Shown: piece by piece, positions 7,080-14,993 of the stretch
How the letters are laid out: each line of letters starts with the position of its first letter
How positions within the stretch are numbered: position 1 is the first letter of the stretch
DNA from: Oscillospiraceae bacterium
GTDB lineage: Bacteria > Bacillota > Clostridia > Oscillospirales > Oscillospiraceae
Assembly (NCBI GenBank): GCA_017398725.1
Contig: JAFQFA010000023.1
Span: forward strand, 1 to 40,991
Direction: 5' to 3'
DNA: 40,991 nt
Made by a program: the position numbers and the translations under genes
The notes under the pieces: model-generated
The model's database searches: none
Seen by the model: only the letters and a program-made list of their open reading frames with translations
Told to the model about the DNA's origin: nothing

Positions 7080-8411
7080 TCATTCGCAAGATAGCTTTTC
7101 TAACAATTCCAGCGCGGTATCTGCCAAAAGTTCACCGACACCCGCTTTGAATCTAGATGTCCGGGCCTCATAACCCTGCACCTCAAAGGCATCTTGTGTG
7201 GGATAATAGCCTTGACTGCCATTGGTCAAGCCCAGTGTGAACTGCGCCGGGAAATGTCCGCCTGCCCGAATCCGCTTGCCGATCTCGCAGAAGGGCTCAC
7301 CGGGAATGCCGGCCACCGCAAAATCACCCACGCAGAAAGCACTGACACAAATATTTGGGGTCACCGCATTCTTACCCAAGCCTAAAAGGATTTCTGCTTC
7401 ATAAAGTTTGGTAATATCCAGCATAACACCGGGGGCTTTTTTGCGCAGAACAAACTTTCCGCTTTTATAATCTTCCACCACTTGCCGGGACCGTTCCAGT
7501 TCTTCCTCAGTGGGGACCTTCAGCGGAATATCGATCCGCTTTTCCATGGCGCGAACCGGACCGGCGTTGATGGGTTCCGCCTTGGAGTACATAGAAAGAA
7601 TCTTACCTGCGATACTGCGCCCCATATGCAGGGCATGCTCCCAGCAACGGGTATTCCAATCAGAAACCATCATTTGATTGCTTTGCACCAGATCACCGGC
7701 AGTACCATTACAATATATGCAGTCAGCGCCGGGAATCGCATCCTCCAGCACTTTACATACGGCACCGGGATAATCCGCAGAAATTGCAAATTGATCATCG
7801 ATTTTCTTGACCACATCCGCATGGCATTGGAAATTGACCAGCACAATGTCACCGGCGCTCTCACGAGTGATTTTCAGCAGGCGGATGGTATCATCCGCTT
7901 CCGTCATGGGACACAGAATATCGGGATTGCCGACACCGGGGTTGGTGAGCACAGAGCCGTCCTTCATCCGAAAACGACGGACAAAGGTCATATCCGGCAG
8001 AACGTCGTTATTATAGTACATTTGTGCCGGATGCAGGTCATTTACAGCGGTGCGGGCTGCACGGGCTGCATAGTGCTTCAGACTATCGATATACGCTTCA
8101 TCCTTCGGGAATAAGCCGTTATTCAAATTAGGTCCGGTATGGGTGTGGGTTGCAGCCACAAAGATATCCTTTGCCTCGCAGCCCAAACTATTCGCCACAA
8201 ACTCCCGGATCGGGTCACAAATATACTGCGGAATACCGCAAACATCAAAATACATCAAGACAGCCAAGCCATCGTTTTCAAAGGCGACGCATCGTGCATA
8301 CAAGGGGTCATGAATGATTTCAACCTGACGACGGTTAGGGTTGCCCTGCATAAAGCAGCCCAGAGACGGGGTAATATCACACTTACCGTAACCAATTTTT
8401 AAATCAGACAT
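7080..8411 (-). CDS. Neutral-ceramidase-like protein C (no signal peptide)
   Basis: A 443-residue, more divergent third member of the cluster. Shared blocks are IGYGKCDITPSLG, ATHTHTGPN (87-95), NFQCHADV (H197), ISADYPG (210-215), NGTAGDLVQS (235-244), IPGEPFCEIG and a late GYEA segment. The serine of the ceramidase GDVSPN hexapeptide aligns with V242 in GDLVQS. The PGEPF block, where A and B have FEMF, probably supplies the glutamate ligand. There is no signal peptide or membrane segment, so it is probably cytosolic. AAGGAG lies about 10 nt before the ATG. No terminator separates it from the next gene, but that gene has its own promoter. The substrate is unknown; an amidase or another metal-dependent hydrolase acting on an amide is the most I would infer. 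Confidence 0.8.
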   Translation of the reverse strand: MSDLKIGYGKCDITPSLGCFMQGNPNRRQVEIIHDPLYARCVAFENDGLAVLMYFDVCGIPQYICDPIREFVANSLGCEAKDIFVAATHTHTGPNLNNGLFPKDEAYIDSLKHYAARAARTAVNDLHPAQMYYNNDVLPDMTFVRRFRMKDGSVLTNPGVGNPDILCPMTEADDTIRLLKITRESAGDIVLVNFQCHADVVKKIDDQFAISADYPGAVCKVLEDAIPGADCIYCNGTAGDLVQSNQMMVSDWNTRCWEHALHMGRSIAGKILSMYSKAEPINAGPVRAMEKRIDIPLKVPTEEELERSRQVVEDYKSGKFVLRKKAPGVMLDITKLYEAEILLGLGKNAVTPNICVSAFCVGDFAVAGIPGEPFCEIGKRIRAGGHFPAQFTLGLTNGSQGYYPTQDAFEVQGYEARTSRFKAGVGELLADTALELLEKLSCE

Positions 8412-8444
8412 ATGTGTATCGCTCCTTACATATTTACTGCAAAT

Positions 8445-8453
8445 ATTTTATCA
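8445..8453 (-). promoter_or_regulatory. Extended -10 promoter of gene C
   Basis: On the minus strand TGA-TAAAAT (8453-8445) forms an extended -10 element about 35 nt before the start codon. The -35 region is AT-rich and poorly conserved. Confidence 0.4.
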
Positions 8454-8684
8454 TAATTATTTAAGTTTTGTTATAGATTTTAGTAAATGATAGATAGTAA
8501 TTTTTGATATTTCGAAGCATGCCCATTTTAATTCAGCAAAACAATGGAATATATTAAAAATTAGCTTTTTGATCGTGCCAATTACTAATCCCGCACACAG
8601 TATACAAACCATAGTGCAGCATGATCTAAGGCTGCTAGCAGAAGAAAACGCAAACAGCAGCATTTGCACAGCGATGTAAAAAGA
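8454..8684. other. AT-rich gap without a recognisable gene
   Basis: Between the ceramidase-like gene C and the surface-protein operon lies an AT-rich stretch. The only open frame of any length (minus strand, 8669-8457) begins at GTG without a ribosome site and encodes no recognisable domain. I see no repeats, tRNA or mobile element. It probably holds the upstream region of gene C and spacer DNA. Confidence 0.5.
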
Positions 8685-8706
8685 CCGGCGGTTTCAAAAC
8701 CGCCGG
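8685..8706. terminator. Bidirectional terminator-like hairpin
   Basis: A GC-rich perfect stem of 9-10 bp (8685-8693 with 8698-8706, small loop) has T-rich tails on both strands: TCTTTTT on minus and CTTTTT on plus. It probably backs up the hairpin just after the surface-protein gene. Confidence 0.7.
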
Positions 8707-8752
8707 CCTGCTTTTTCTTGATCTTCTTAAGTTGAATATTTAAGTAACAGAA

Positions 8753-8780
8753 AGTCGGTGGCGGAAATCCGCCACCGACT
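8753..8780 (-). terminator. Terminator of surface-protein operon
   Basis: A 12-bp perfect stem (8753-8764 with 8769-8780, loop AAAT) lies 30 nt after the stop of the sortase-anchored protein. The minus-strand tail is only moderately T-rich (TTCTGTTACTT). A second hairpin follows 47 nt later. Confidence 0.7.
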
Positions 8781-8810
8781 CAATAATTAGATTTTGTTAG
8801 CTACCGGAAA

Positions 8811-10439
8811 TTACTTAACAGCAAATCTCTTCTTGCCAACAACTGCAAGCACAACACCGGCAGCGCTGAGAGTCATCAGGGCAACCAGCACAACAATGCT
8901 GCTGTTGTCACCGGTCTCAGGATTGGTAGCAATGCCAACCTCGTACTGGCAAGTGTCGCAGAAGCCATCCTTGTCGGCATCCTTATGCTTAGCGACGTTG
9001 GCCTTATCGTTGCAACCACACTCGTTCCAGTGGTTCTTGCTGTCGGACTTCCACTCAGTACCATAGTTATGAGTATGGCCCAGCTCAGGAGTGATCATGT
9101 AACCGCAGTCGGAGCACCGAACAGCCTCAGTCTCGGTCGGCTCTGCGCGGTCGGGAGTATGCTGAGCAATATTCGCAGCATCCTTCAGGCCGCATTCGCA
9201 GGTGTTCGCATGGCCATCTTCGCCCTTGTAGCCGTACTGCTTGCTAAAGTCATGAGCGGGGGTTGCACCGGTCAGGGCAGGCAGAGTGGTCTCGCCCTTA
9301 TTCTCGTCGAAGTAGGTTTCGCACTTGTCGCAGAAGTAGTGAGCAGCAACGGGAGCCTTCAGCTCGGTGGGGGTGTGGACCTCGGGCTGAGCAGCGATCT
9401 TAGTACCGTAGTTATGAGCGGCAGCGATCTTACCAGCGCCGGTCTTCCATGCGTCCAGATCGGCAATGTGGTTCTTTGCAGCAGCATCCTCAAAGGCACC
9501 GCAAGAGCAAGTGTAGTATGCCTTGACACCGTCAGTGGTGCAGGTAGCGGGAACCTTAGCAACAGGAGTCAGGGTATGCTCAGGGGTTGCACCGGTCAGG
9601 GCAGGCAAAGTGGTCTCAACCTTATTCTCGTCGAAGTAGGTTTCGCACTTGTCGCAGAAATAGTGAGCAGCAACGGGAGCCTTCAGCTCGGTGGGGGTGT
9701 GGACCTCGGGCTGAGCAGCGATCTTAGTACCGTAGTTATGAGCGGCAGCGATCTTGCCAGCGCCGGTCTTCCATGCTTCCAGAGTGATCTCGGTGGTGCA
9801 AGCAGCATCGCTGTAGAGCTTGGTGCAGGAGCAGGTGTAGTAATCCTTCCAGCCGTCAGTGGTGCAGGTAGCAGCCTGACCAGTAGTCAGAGTACCGGAG
9901 CAAACATGCGCAGCAGGTCTGGTAACAGTAACCTTAGCGGTGTAGTATGTCGGAACTTCATAGAAGCCGAAGTCCGTAGGGCACAAGAAAGTGTTAGTGA
10001 AACGAACAGTATAAGTACCAGCAGGAGTGTCAGCAGCAACACTATAGGTGGCTTTCAAAACCTTTGCGCCACTGGTAACAACAGCGGGAGCGGAAAAAGT
10101 AGCATCAGACCAAGATACCTTACCGGAAGCGACATCAGCATAGTTCATGCCGGTGAAATTCATCACATCGGAAGCAATACCGGTCAAGGTCAGTTTGCCG
10201 GTGCCTTCCGTTTCAGCGGTGTCCCAAGTGCCTGTGAAGCCGTAAATATCCATAGCATCGACACCAACAACGGTAACCGTAACGGTACCGGCGTTCGTTC
10301 CATCAAGATCGACTGCTGCATCCACGGCATCCAGCTTCTCATAGAAATTGTCAGCAGCAAATGCGTTCATGCTGAGCATTGCAAGAAGCATACCCAACAC
10401 CAGCGCCAAAGAAATTCTTCTAGCACATTTTGTTCTCAT
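8811..10439 (-). CDS. Sortase-anchored surface protein with cohesin-like domain
   Basis: A 542-residue secreted protein. Residues 1-28 are a signal peptide (cut likely after AFA). Residues about 31-175 form a beta-rich domain resembling a cohesin: DIYGFTGTWDT, then SGKVSWSDATF and GAKVLKATYSVAADTPAGTY. Next come Cys/His-rich modules with HNYGTKIAAQPEV and HYFCDKCETYFDENK, the latter unit present twice. The C-terminus is a sorting signal: NPETGD (506-511), a hydrophobic segment, then KKRFAVK. It should therefore be covalently linked to the cell wall by a sortase not encoded here. The start at 10439 is chosen because GAAGAGG lies 9 nt upstream; two earlier in-frame ATGs have no site. It is encoded 62 nt after a dockerin-like secreted protein, probably in one operon. 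The cohesin call rests on pattern recognition only. Confidence 0.75.
   Translation of the reverse strand: MRTKCARRISLALVLGMLLAMLSMNAFAADNFYEKLDAVDAAVDLDGTNAGTVTVTVVGVDAMDIYGFTGTWDTAETEGTGKLTLTGIASDVMNFTGMNYADVASGKVSWSDATFSAPAVVTSGAKVLKATYSVAADTPAGTYTVRFTNTFLCPTDFGFYEVPTYYTAKVTVTRPAAHVCSGTLTTGQAATCTTDGWKDYYTCSCTKLYSDAACTTEITLEAWKTGAGKIAAAHNYGTKIAAQPEVHTPTELKAPVAAHYFCDKCETYFDENKVETTLPALTGATPEHTLTPVAKVPATCTTDGVKAYYTCSCGAFEDAAAKNHIADLDAWKTGAGKIAAAHNYGTKIAAQPEVHTPTELKAPVAAHYFCDKCETYFDENKGETTLPALTGATPAHDFSKQYGYKGEDGHANTCECGLKDAANIAQHTPDRAEPTETEAVRCSDCGYMITPELGHTHNYGTEWKSDSKNHWNECGCNDKANVAKHKDADKDGFCDTCQYEVGIATNPETGDNSSIVVLVALMTLSAAGVVLAVVGKKRFAVK
9259..9458. repeat. Intragenic direct repeat, copy 1
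   Basis: About 200 bp inside the surface-protein gene, repeated 324 bp away (9583-9782) with about six mismatches counted by eye. It encodes the HNYGTKIAAQPEV...HYFCDKCETYFDENK module. Confidence 0.9.
9583..9782. repeat. Intragenic direct repeat, copy 2
   Basis: Partner of 9259-9458 in the same orientation. The roughly 97% identity extends over synonymous positions, which points to a recent duplication or ongoing gene conversion. The sequence between the copies encodes a different Cys-containing module. Confidence 0.9.
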
Positions 10440-10501
10440 ATTACTCATCCTCTTCATGAATATTTATTTGATTGCATTATTAGATGCAGTAAAATACAAT
10501 C

Positions 10502-11095
10502 TTACCACGCCAGTGCTTTGTAGGCAGGGTGAGATGTTAACAGCAAGCTCTTTGCAATAGCCAGCATATCTGCCATAGTAACACCATTACCGTCCACATC
10601 CGCAGCAACAGCTTCTTCAGCTGTCAGCGGCGCATATGCGGGATGGGTTGTGAGCAACAGGCTTTTTGCGACAGCCAACTGGTCCAGCATAGTAACAGTG
10701 CCATTGCCATCCTTGTCACCCTTAACTGCGAGGAGAACCTCAGTTACATCTTCAGGTGCTTCGAAGGAGTATGTCCCGTCGCTATTAGCCGTTGCGGTGA
10801 TCGCAACATACTTTTCACCGTCAAAATAGGCAGCCTTGCAGGGCAGTTCATTTTTAACAGTAACGATCTGGCCTTCAGTCTCAACGTTCTCAACCTTTTC
10901 GGTTGCGCCGCTGACTTTAACGCCTGCAGAGGGTTCCAAAGCGCCCAACAGGTGGTCGAACTCGACACCTTCCTCACCATCTTCGATCAGCTCGTAGTAG
11001 GCGGGTGCGTTGGTCTGCGCGCCAACAGCTAAGGCCGTAACGCCCAGAGACATGATCATTGCTGCAGCAAGCAGCAGGCTCATAAGTTTTTTCAT
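10502..11095 (-). CDS. Secreted protein with C-terminal dockerin-like repeats
   Basis: A 197-residue protein. Residues 1-23 are a signal peptide (MKKLMSLLLAAAMIMSLGVT, then ALA). Residues about 24-123 form a small acidic domain I do not recognise. Residues 126-197 hold two dockerin-type repeats, each a calcium loop plus helix: GDKDGNGTVTMLDQLAVAKS and ADVDGNGVTMADMLAIAKS, both followed by LLLT.HPAY. The second loop is one residue shorter than the first and than the usual 12-residue dockerin loop. Dockerins bind cohesins; the next gene encodes a surface protein with a cohesin-like domain. No catalytic domain is visible. GGAGGAG precedes the ATG by 7 nt. There is no terminator before the downstream gene, so the two are probably co-transcribed. 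Confidence 0.8.
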   Translation of the reverse strand: MKKLMSLLLAAAMIMSLGVTALAVGAQTNAPAYYELIEDGEEGVEFDHLLGALEPSAGVKVSGATEKVENVETEGQIVTVKNELPCKAAYFDGEKYVAITATANSDGTYSFEAPEDVTEVLLAVKGDKDGNGTVTMLDQLAVAKSLLLTTHPAYAPLTAEEAVAADVDGNGVTMADMLAIAKSLLLTSHPAYKALAW

Positions 11096-11167
11096 TCATG
11101 CTCCTCCAAACTGTTTATTTGCGTTTTTGCATTTTAGAGATATACGCATATAGAGTTTTACTTAATA

Positions 11168-11195
11168 AGTATAACATAATCTGTCTATAAATCAA
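11168..11195 (-). promoter_or_regulatory. Promoter of dockerin/surface-protein operon
   Basis: On the minus strand TTGATT (11195-11190) is followed after 16 bp by TGT-TATACT (extended -10; hexamer 11173-11168). It lies about 72 nt before the start codon in an AT-rich gap. I see no convincing terminator after ftsH, so some read-through into this operon is possible. Confidence 0.6.
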
Positions 11196-11259
11196 GCAAA
11201 ACTTTTTATAATATTTAGTATATTTTTTTCAAAATCTTTGTTTTTTCCCGATTTCCACT

Positions 11260-13149
11260 TTAATGCATATTCTCCGGTGCATCCGGGGAGGAAATTTGGT
11301 CAAACATGGCGTTTTCTTCCCCGTCGACCACCGGCTCCCCTTCCATGCAATTGCGGAATTGCTTTCCGCTCATCGTTTCATGCTCCATCAGGAAATCAAC
11401 CACCTGCTGCAGCTTTTCCCGATCTTGCTCAAGAATATCTTTGCACTGATCGTACGCCCGGTCGATGAGCAATTTTACCTCATCATCGATGGTAGCCGCC
11501 ACTTTCTCAGAATAACTCTTTGTGCTTTGATAATCTCTGCCGATAAACAGTTCATCGCCGCCGGTATAGGAAACAGTTCCCAATTTCTCACACATACCGT
11601 AGCGAGAAATCATGTCCCGCGCCAGTTTCGTGGCACGGTCAATATCAGAGGAGGCACCGGTAGAAATATCATTCAGAAACAGCGCCTCCGCCACCCGTCC
11701 GCCCAACAGGCCCACGATCCGCTCATACATTTCATTACGGGTCAGGTGGGTGCTGTCCTGCGTAGGACGCGTCCATGTCAGGCCGTTTGCATCCCCTCTG
11801 GGAATGATAGAGATCTGGTGCACCGGATCATGGGTAGGCAAGCTGTACATCGCCACGGCATGACCGGCCTCGTGAACAGCGGTAAGGTAGAGATCCTTCC
11901 GCAGGGTGACGCGGCTGCGTTTCTCCGGACCTGCCAGAATTTTCATCATTGCATCGTTGACATCGCGCATACTGAAGGCAGTCCGGTCATCCCGGGCAGC
12001 CATAATGGCCGCTTCATTTAAAAGGTTACTTAGATCCGCACCGGTAAAGCCGGCAGTAGCCAGCGCAATGGTTTTCAAATCCACGGATTCATCCAGACTC
12101 TTATTCTTCGCATGGACTTTCAGAATCTGCTCGCGCCCCTTGGCATCCGGGCGACCCACACGGATCTGGCGATCGAAACGACCGGGACGGAGCAGGGCCG
12201 GGTCGAGAATGTCCACCCGGTTTGTAGCAGCCAACACGATCACGCCGTCGGTATGGCTAAAGCCATCCATCTCCACCAGCAGTTGATTCAGGGTTTGCTC
12301 CCGTTCGTCATGACCGCCGCCTAAGCCGGAGCCGCGCTTACGGCCCACAGCATCGATTTCATCAATGAACACAATGGACGGTGCCATTTTTCTTGCCTGA
12401 TCAAACAGATCTCGAACACGGCTTGCACCCACGCCCACATACATCTCCATAAAATCAGAGCCGGAAATGGACAAAAACTGCACATCCGCCTCCCCTGCCA
12501 CCGCACGGGCCAGCAAGGTCTTGCCGGTGCCGGGAGGGCCGGAGAGCAGAATACCGTGAGGAATACGGGCGCCGATCTTGGTGAATTTTTCCGGATTCCG
12601 GAGAAAATCCACCACCTCCTGCAATTCCTCTTTTTCTTCGTCCACGCCCTGCACATCCGCAAAGGTCACCTTTTTATTAGCGGGCAGGCCGTTGATCGTT
12701 CGCGCTTTTCCAAAATTATTCATTGGATTGTTGCTGTTGGCCCGTCCTGCTAAAATCATCCACAAAATCAGCAGAACACCGCCCGCGATAATGATGGGCA
12801 ACACATAAGCGTAGGGCGATGTTTTTGCCTGCGGAACAAAATGGTAGCTGGTCAAAACGCCGGACTGGCTCTGGGCCATGATGGTTTCAGACATTTCCCG
12901 GCGGAATTGCTCGGCATCCCCCAGCTGGGCAACGATCTTTGTCTTCCCTTTATAAGCGGAGCGCAGATGCATTTGTATCTTTGTGCCCTCTACCGTAAAG
13001 CTTTCCACCTGTTCCTGACGAAACAGCGACACCACTTCAGAATAAGTAAGTCCATCTGTCCCATCGCCAAATAATCCCAACGCCCAGCTAAAGACCAGTG
13101 CCAAGATTACAATATATATAATAGGTGCAATCGTTTTGCGCTTGTTCAA
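11260..13149 (-). CDS. ftsH: ATP-dependent zinc metalloprotease FtsH
   Basis: A 629-residue membrane-anchored AAA+ protease that degrades membrane and regulatory proteins. Transmembrane helices lie at about 8-27 and 114-134, enclosing the small extracytoplasmic domain. The AAA module has Walker A GPPGTGKT (204-211), Walker [11 protein letters not shown] (261-270) and the second region of homology ([20 protein letters not shown]). The peptidase zinc site is HEAGH (426-430). The start is TTG at 13149, with AAGGAG 8 nt upstream; no ATG is suitably placed. Length and order are normal for the family. It follows hpt by 23 nt and is the last gene of the gdpP-rplI-dnaB-tilS-hpt-ftsH run. Confidence 0.97.
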   Translation of the reverse strand: MNKRKTIAPIIYIVILALVFSWALGLFGDGTDGLTYSEVVSLFRQEQVESFTVEGTKIQMHLRSAYKGKTKIVAQLGDAEQFRREMSETIMAQSQSGVLTSYHFVPQAKTSPYAYVLPIIIAGGVLLILWMILAGRANSNNPMNNFGKARTINGLPANKKVTFADVQGVDEEKEELQEVVDFLRNPEKFTKIGARIPHGILLSGPPGTGKTLLARAVAGEADVQFLSISGSDFMEMYVGVGASRVRDLFDQARKMAPSIVFIDEIDAVGRKRGSGLGGGHDEREQTLNQLLVEMDGFSHTDGVIVLAATNRVDILDPALLRPGRFDRQIRVGRPDAKGREQILKVHAKNKSLDESVDLKTIALATAGFTGADLSNLLNEAAIMAARDDRTAFSMRDVNDAMMKILAGPEKRSRVTLRKDLYLTAVHEAGHAVAMYSLPTHDPVHQISIIPRGDANGLTWTRPTQDSTHLTRNEMYERIVGLLGGRVAEALFLNDISTGASSDIDRATKLARDMISRYGMCEKLGTVSYTGGDELFIGRDYQSTKSYSEKVAATIDDEVKLLIDRAYDQCKDILEQDREKLQQVVDFLMEHETMSGKQFRNCMEGEPVVDGEENAMFDQISSPDAPENMH

Positions 13150-13172
13150 ATCCGTATCTCCTTAAGGTGTCT

Positions 13173-13709
13173 TTATTGATATGCTTCCGGCTTCAAAATG
13201 CCCACGAAAGGCAAATTGCGGTAGTGTTCGTTAAAGTCCAGACCGTAACCCACAACAAATTCATTGGGAATCACAAACCCGGTATAGTCCGGTTTTACGG
13301 TAACTGCAGGGTTGCGCCGCTCCGGCTTATCCAGCAAGGTGCATATTTTCAAAGAAGCAGGCTCCTTGGAAAGAAGATGCTTATAGGTAAACTCCAAGGA
13401 ATTGCCGGTATCAAAAATATCCTCCAGAATCACCACATGCCGCCCCTTCAAGTCAGCGGAAACATCCTTGCGGACACACATATTGCCGGTAGTGGTGGAG
13501 CCCTGATAAGAGGATATCCACATAAAATCAATCTGGCAAGGCACAGTCACGCGCTTGACAAAATCGCCAAAGAACATGACAACGCCCTTCAAAACGCCCA
13601 CAAACACCGGGTCCTTACCTTCATATTCCCGAGAAATCTGCCCGGCAAGCTCCATAACTTTCTGCTGAATCTGGGCTTCCGAAAGAAGCACTTCTTTGAT
13701 CTGATGCAT
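13173..13709 (-). CDS. hpt: Hypoxanthine phosphoribosyltransferase
   Basis: A 178-residue purine-salvage enzyme that makes IMP (and usually GMP) from hypoxanthine or guanine and PRPP. The PRPP-binding motif is VVILEDIFDTGNSL (92-105). The flexible-loop region SSYQGSTTTG and the purine-site end (PDYTGFVIPNEFVVGYGLDF) are both present, and length is normal. It is cytosolic. GGAGG lies about 10 nt before the ATG. The tilS-hpt-ftsH order is a widely conserved Firmicutes arrangement, and the gaps here are 18 and 23 nt. Confidence 0.95.
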   Translation of the reverse strand: MHQIKEVLLSEAQIQQKVMELAGQISREYEGKDPVFVGVLKGVVMFFGDFVKRVTVPCQIDFMWISSYQGSTTTGNMCVRKDVSADLKGRHVVILEDIFDTGNSLEFTYKHLLSKEPASLKICTLLDKPERRNPAVTVKPDYTGFVIPNEFVVGYGLDFNEHYRNLPFVGILKPEAYQ

Positions 13710-13727
13710 CGCTAGTCATTCCTCCAT

Positions 13728-14993
13728 CTATATCTTTTCGAAAGAAATCTCTACTGCCGGAAATGTATCGGCAATACGATCCAGATTGGGACCTACGCCG
13801 TAAACTCCGAGCACACCCCGTTCGTCCGCAATGACAGGAATGTTTGCGCGGTCTGCCGCGGGGATTTTTTTGTCGATAAACAGTTTTTTCAGTGTCTTCG
13901 TGCCGCCGGGCAATCGAATGGTATCTCCCGGTTCTCTCCCCCGCAAGCAAAGCGTTCCCTGCGGGCATACTGCAAAACAGTGGGGTTCTTTAGATAACTG
14001 ATGTGCTTCTGCTGCCCGCACCACAATGCCCGCATGGGAAACCTCCACAGCGCAAGGCACCGTCAATGCCTGCTTCGTCAGTTCTTGCGGTTCCGTTGCC
14101 ACTGCAAGCCGGTCATAGCGACGGGCAACCCGGACACCGCCGGGCAAATCCGCGGAAGCGGAAGGCTTCTGGGAAAAAATTAAACTTTCCACGGAGGAAA
14201 TATGGCTCTGTTCCGGTTCCGGAACACCGTTTTCACGCAAGAAAGACACGATCCATCGGGTTCTTACAGGATCCGGTAACCGCCGCAAATCTTCCACCGT
14301 GGGATCTTGTAACTCTGCCATAGACGACAGAAGCTGCTCATCCAGCCGCAAGCGCAATGCCGTCTTGGAAAGATTCTGAACAATACCGGGATTTTCCTCC
14401 TTTAGAAGAGGCATCACGCGATGGCGTAAGCGATTGCGCAGAAAATCGTCTTTTGCGTTGGAGCTATCTTCTCGCCACGACAAATGGTATTCATTTAAGA
14501 ACGCCAGTACCTCTTGCCGGGTGACCGTCAGCATCGGCCGAATCACTTTTCCCCGGATCGGCATAATTCCGCCAAGACCCCTAAGTCCGGTCCCTCGAAC
14601 CAAGTGCATCAGCACCGTTTCCGCATTATCATCGGCGGTGTGTGCAGTGGCGATTTTGCCGGAAAGACTCTCCAAAAAGCTATATCTGGCATTTCGCGCC
14701 GCGGCTTCCAATCCTTTTTTACCGGCAACCACACGCCCCTGCCCCATATGCAAAGAAATATCCAGCCGATCGCAAAGCTGCTGCACAAAGGCTGCATCTG
14801 CGTCGGATTCTTCTCCCCGCAGACCATGATTAAAATGGGCAGCTTCCAGTGTAATACCCAGTTTCGGGGCGAGCAAATACATTGCAAACAAAAGTGCCAC
14901 AGAATCCGCGCCGCCGGAAACCGCACAAACAACACGATCTCCATGGGAAAACATATTTTCGCTGCGCGCAAAGGAAAGAAGCTTATTCAGCAT
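13728..14993 (-). CDS. tilS: tRNA(Ile)-lysidine synthetase TilS
   Basis: A 421-residue enzyme that converts the wobble cytidine of tRNA-Ile(CAU) to lysidine so that it reads AUA. The N-terminal PP-loop ATPase motif is SGGADS (26-31), followed by the conserved FNHGLRGEESDADAAFV and TAHTADDNAETVLMHLVRGT blocks. The C-terminal domain at about 350-415 (PGDTIRLPGGTKTLKKLFID) is the usual TilS tRNA-binding end. The start at 14993 overlaps the end of dnaB by 11 nt, so the two are translationally linked. This gene joins two conserved clusters (gdpP-rplI-dnaB and tilS-hpt-ftsH) into one operon. Confidence 0.95.
   Translation of the reverse strand: MLNKLLSFARSENMFSHGDRVVCAVSGGADSVALLFAMYLLAPKLGITLEAAHFNHGLRGEESDADAAFVQQLCDRLDISLHMGQGRVVAGKKGLEAAARNARYSFLESLSGKIATAHTADDNAETVLMHLVRGTGLRGLGGIMPIRGKVIRPMLTVTRQEVLAFLNEYHLSWREDSSNAKDDFLRNRLRHRVMPLLKEENPGIVQNLSKTALRLRLDEQLLSSMAELQDPTVEDLRRLPDPVRTRWIVSFLRENGVPEPEQSHISSVESLIFSQKPSASADLPGGVRVARRYDRLAVATEPQELTKQALTVPCAVEVSHAGIVVRAAEAHQLSKEPHCFAVCPQGTLCLRGREPGDTIRLPGGTKTLKKLFIDKKIPAADRANIPVIADERGVLGVYGVGPNLDRIADTFPAVEISFEKI

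Noticed and set aside
8457-8669. 70-codon hydrophobic, Cys-containing frame on the minus strand
   Set aside because: It starts at GTG with no ribosome site, sits in AT-rich spacer and has no recognisable motif.
9259-9782. CRISPR-like or mobile-element repeats
   Set aside because: There are only two long copies, in frame within a coding gene and encoding protein modules; no terminal inverted repeats or transposase are present.
8985-10523. 512-codon plus-strand open frame opposite the surface protein
   Set aside because: It is open because the real gene is repetitive and biased in codon use; it lacks a ribosome site, while the minus-strand protein has a signal peptide and sorting signal.
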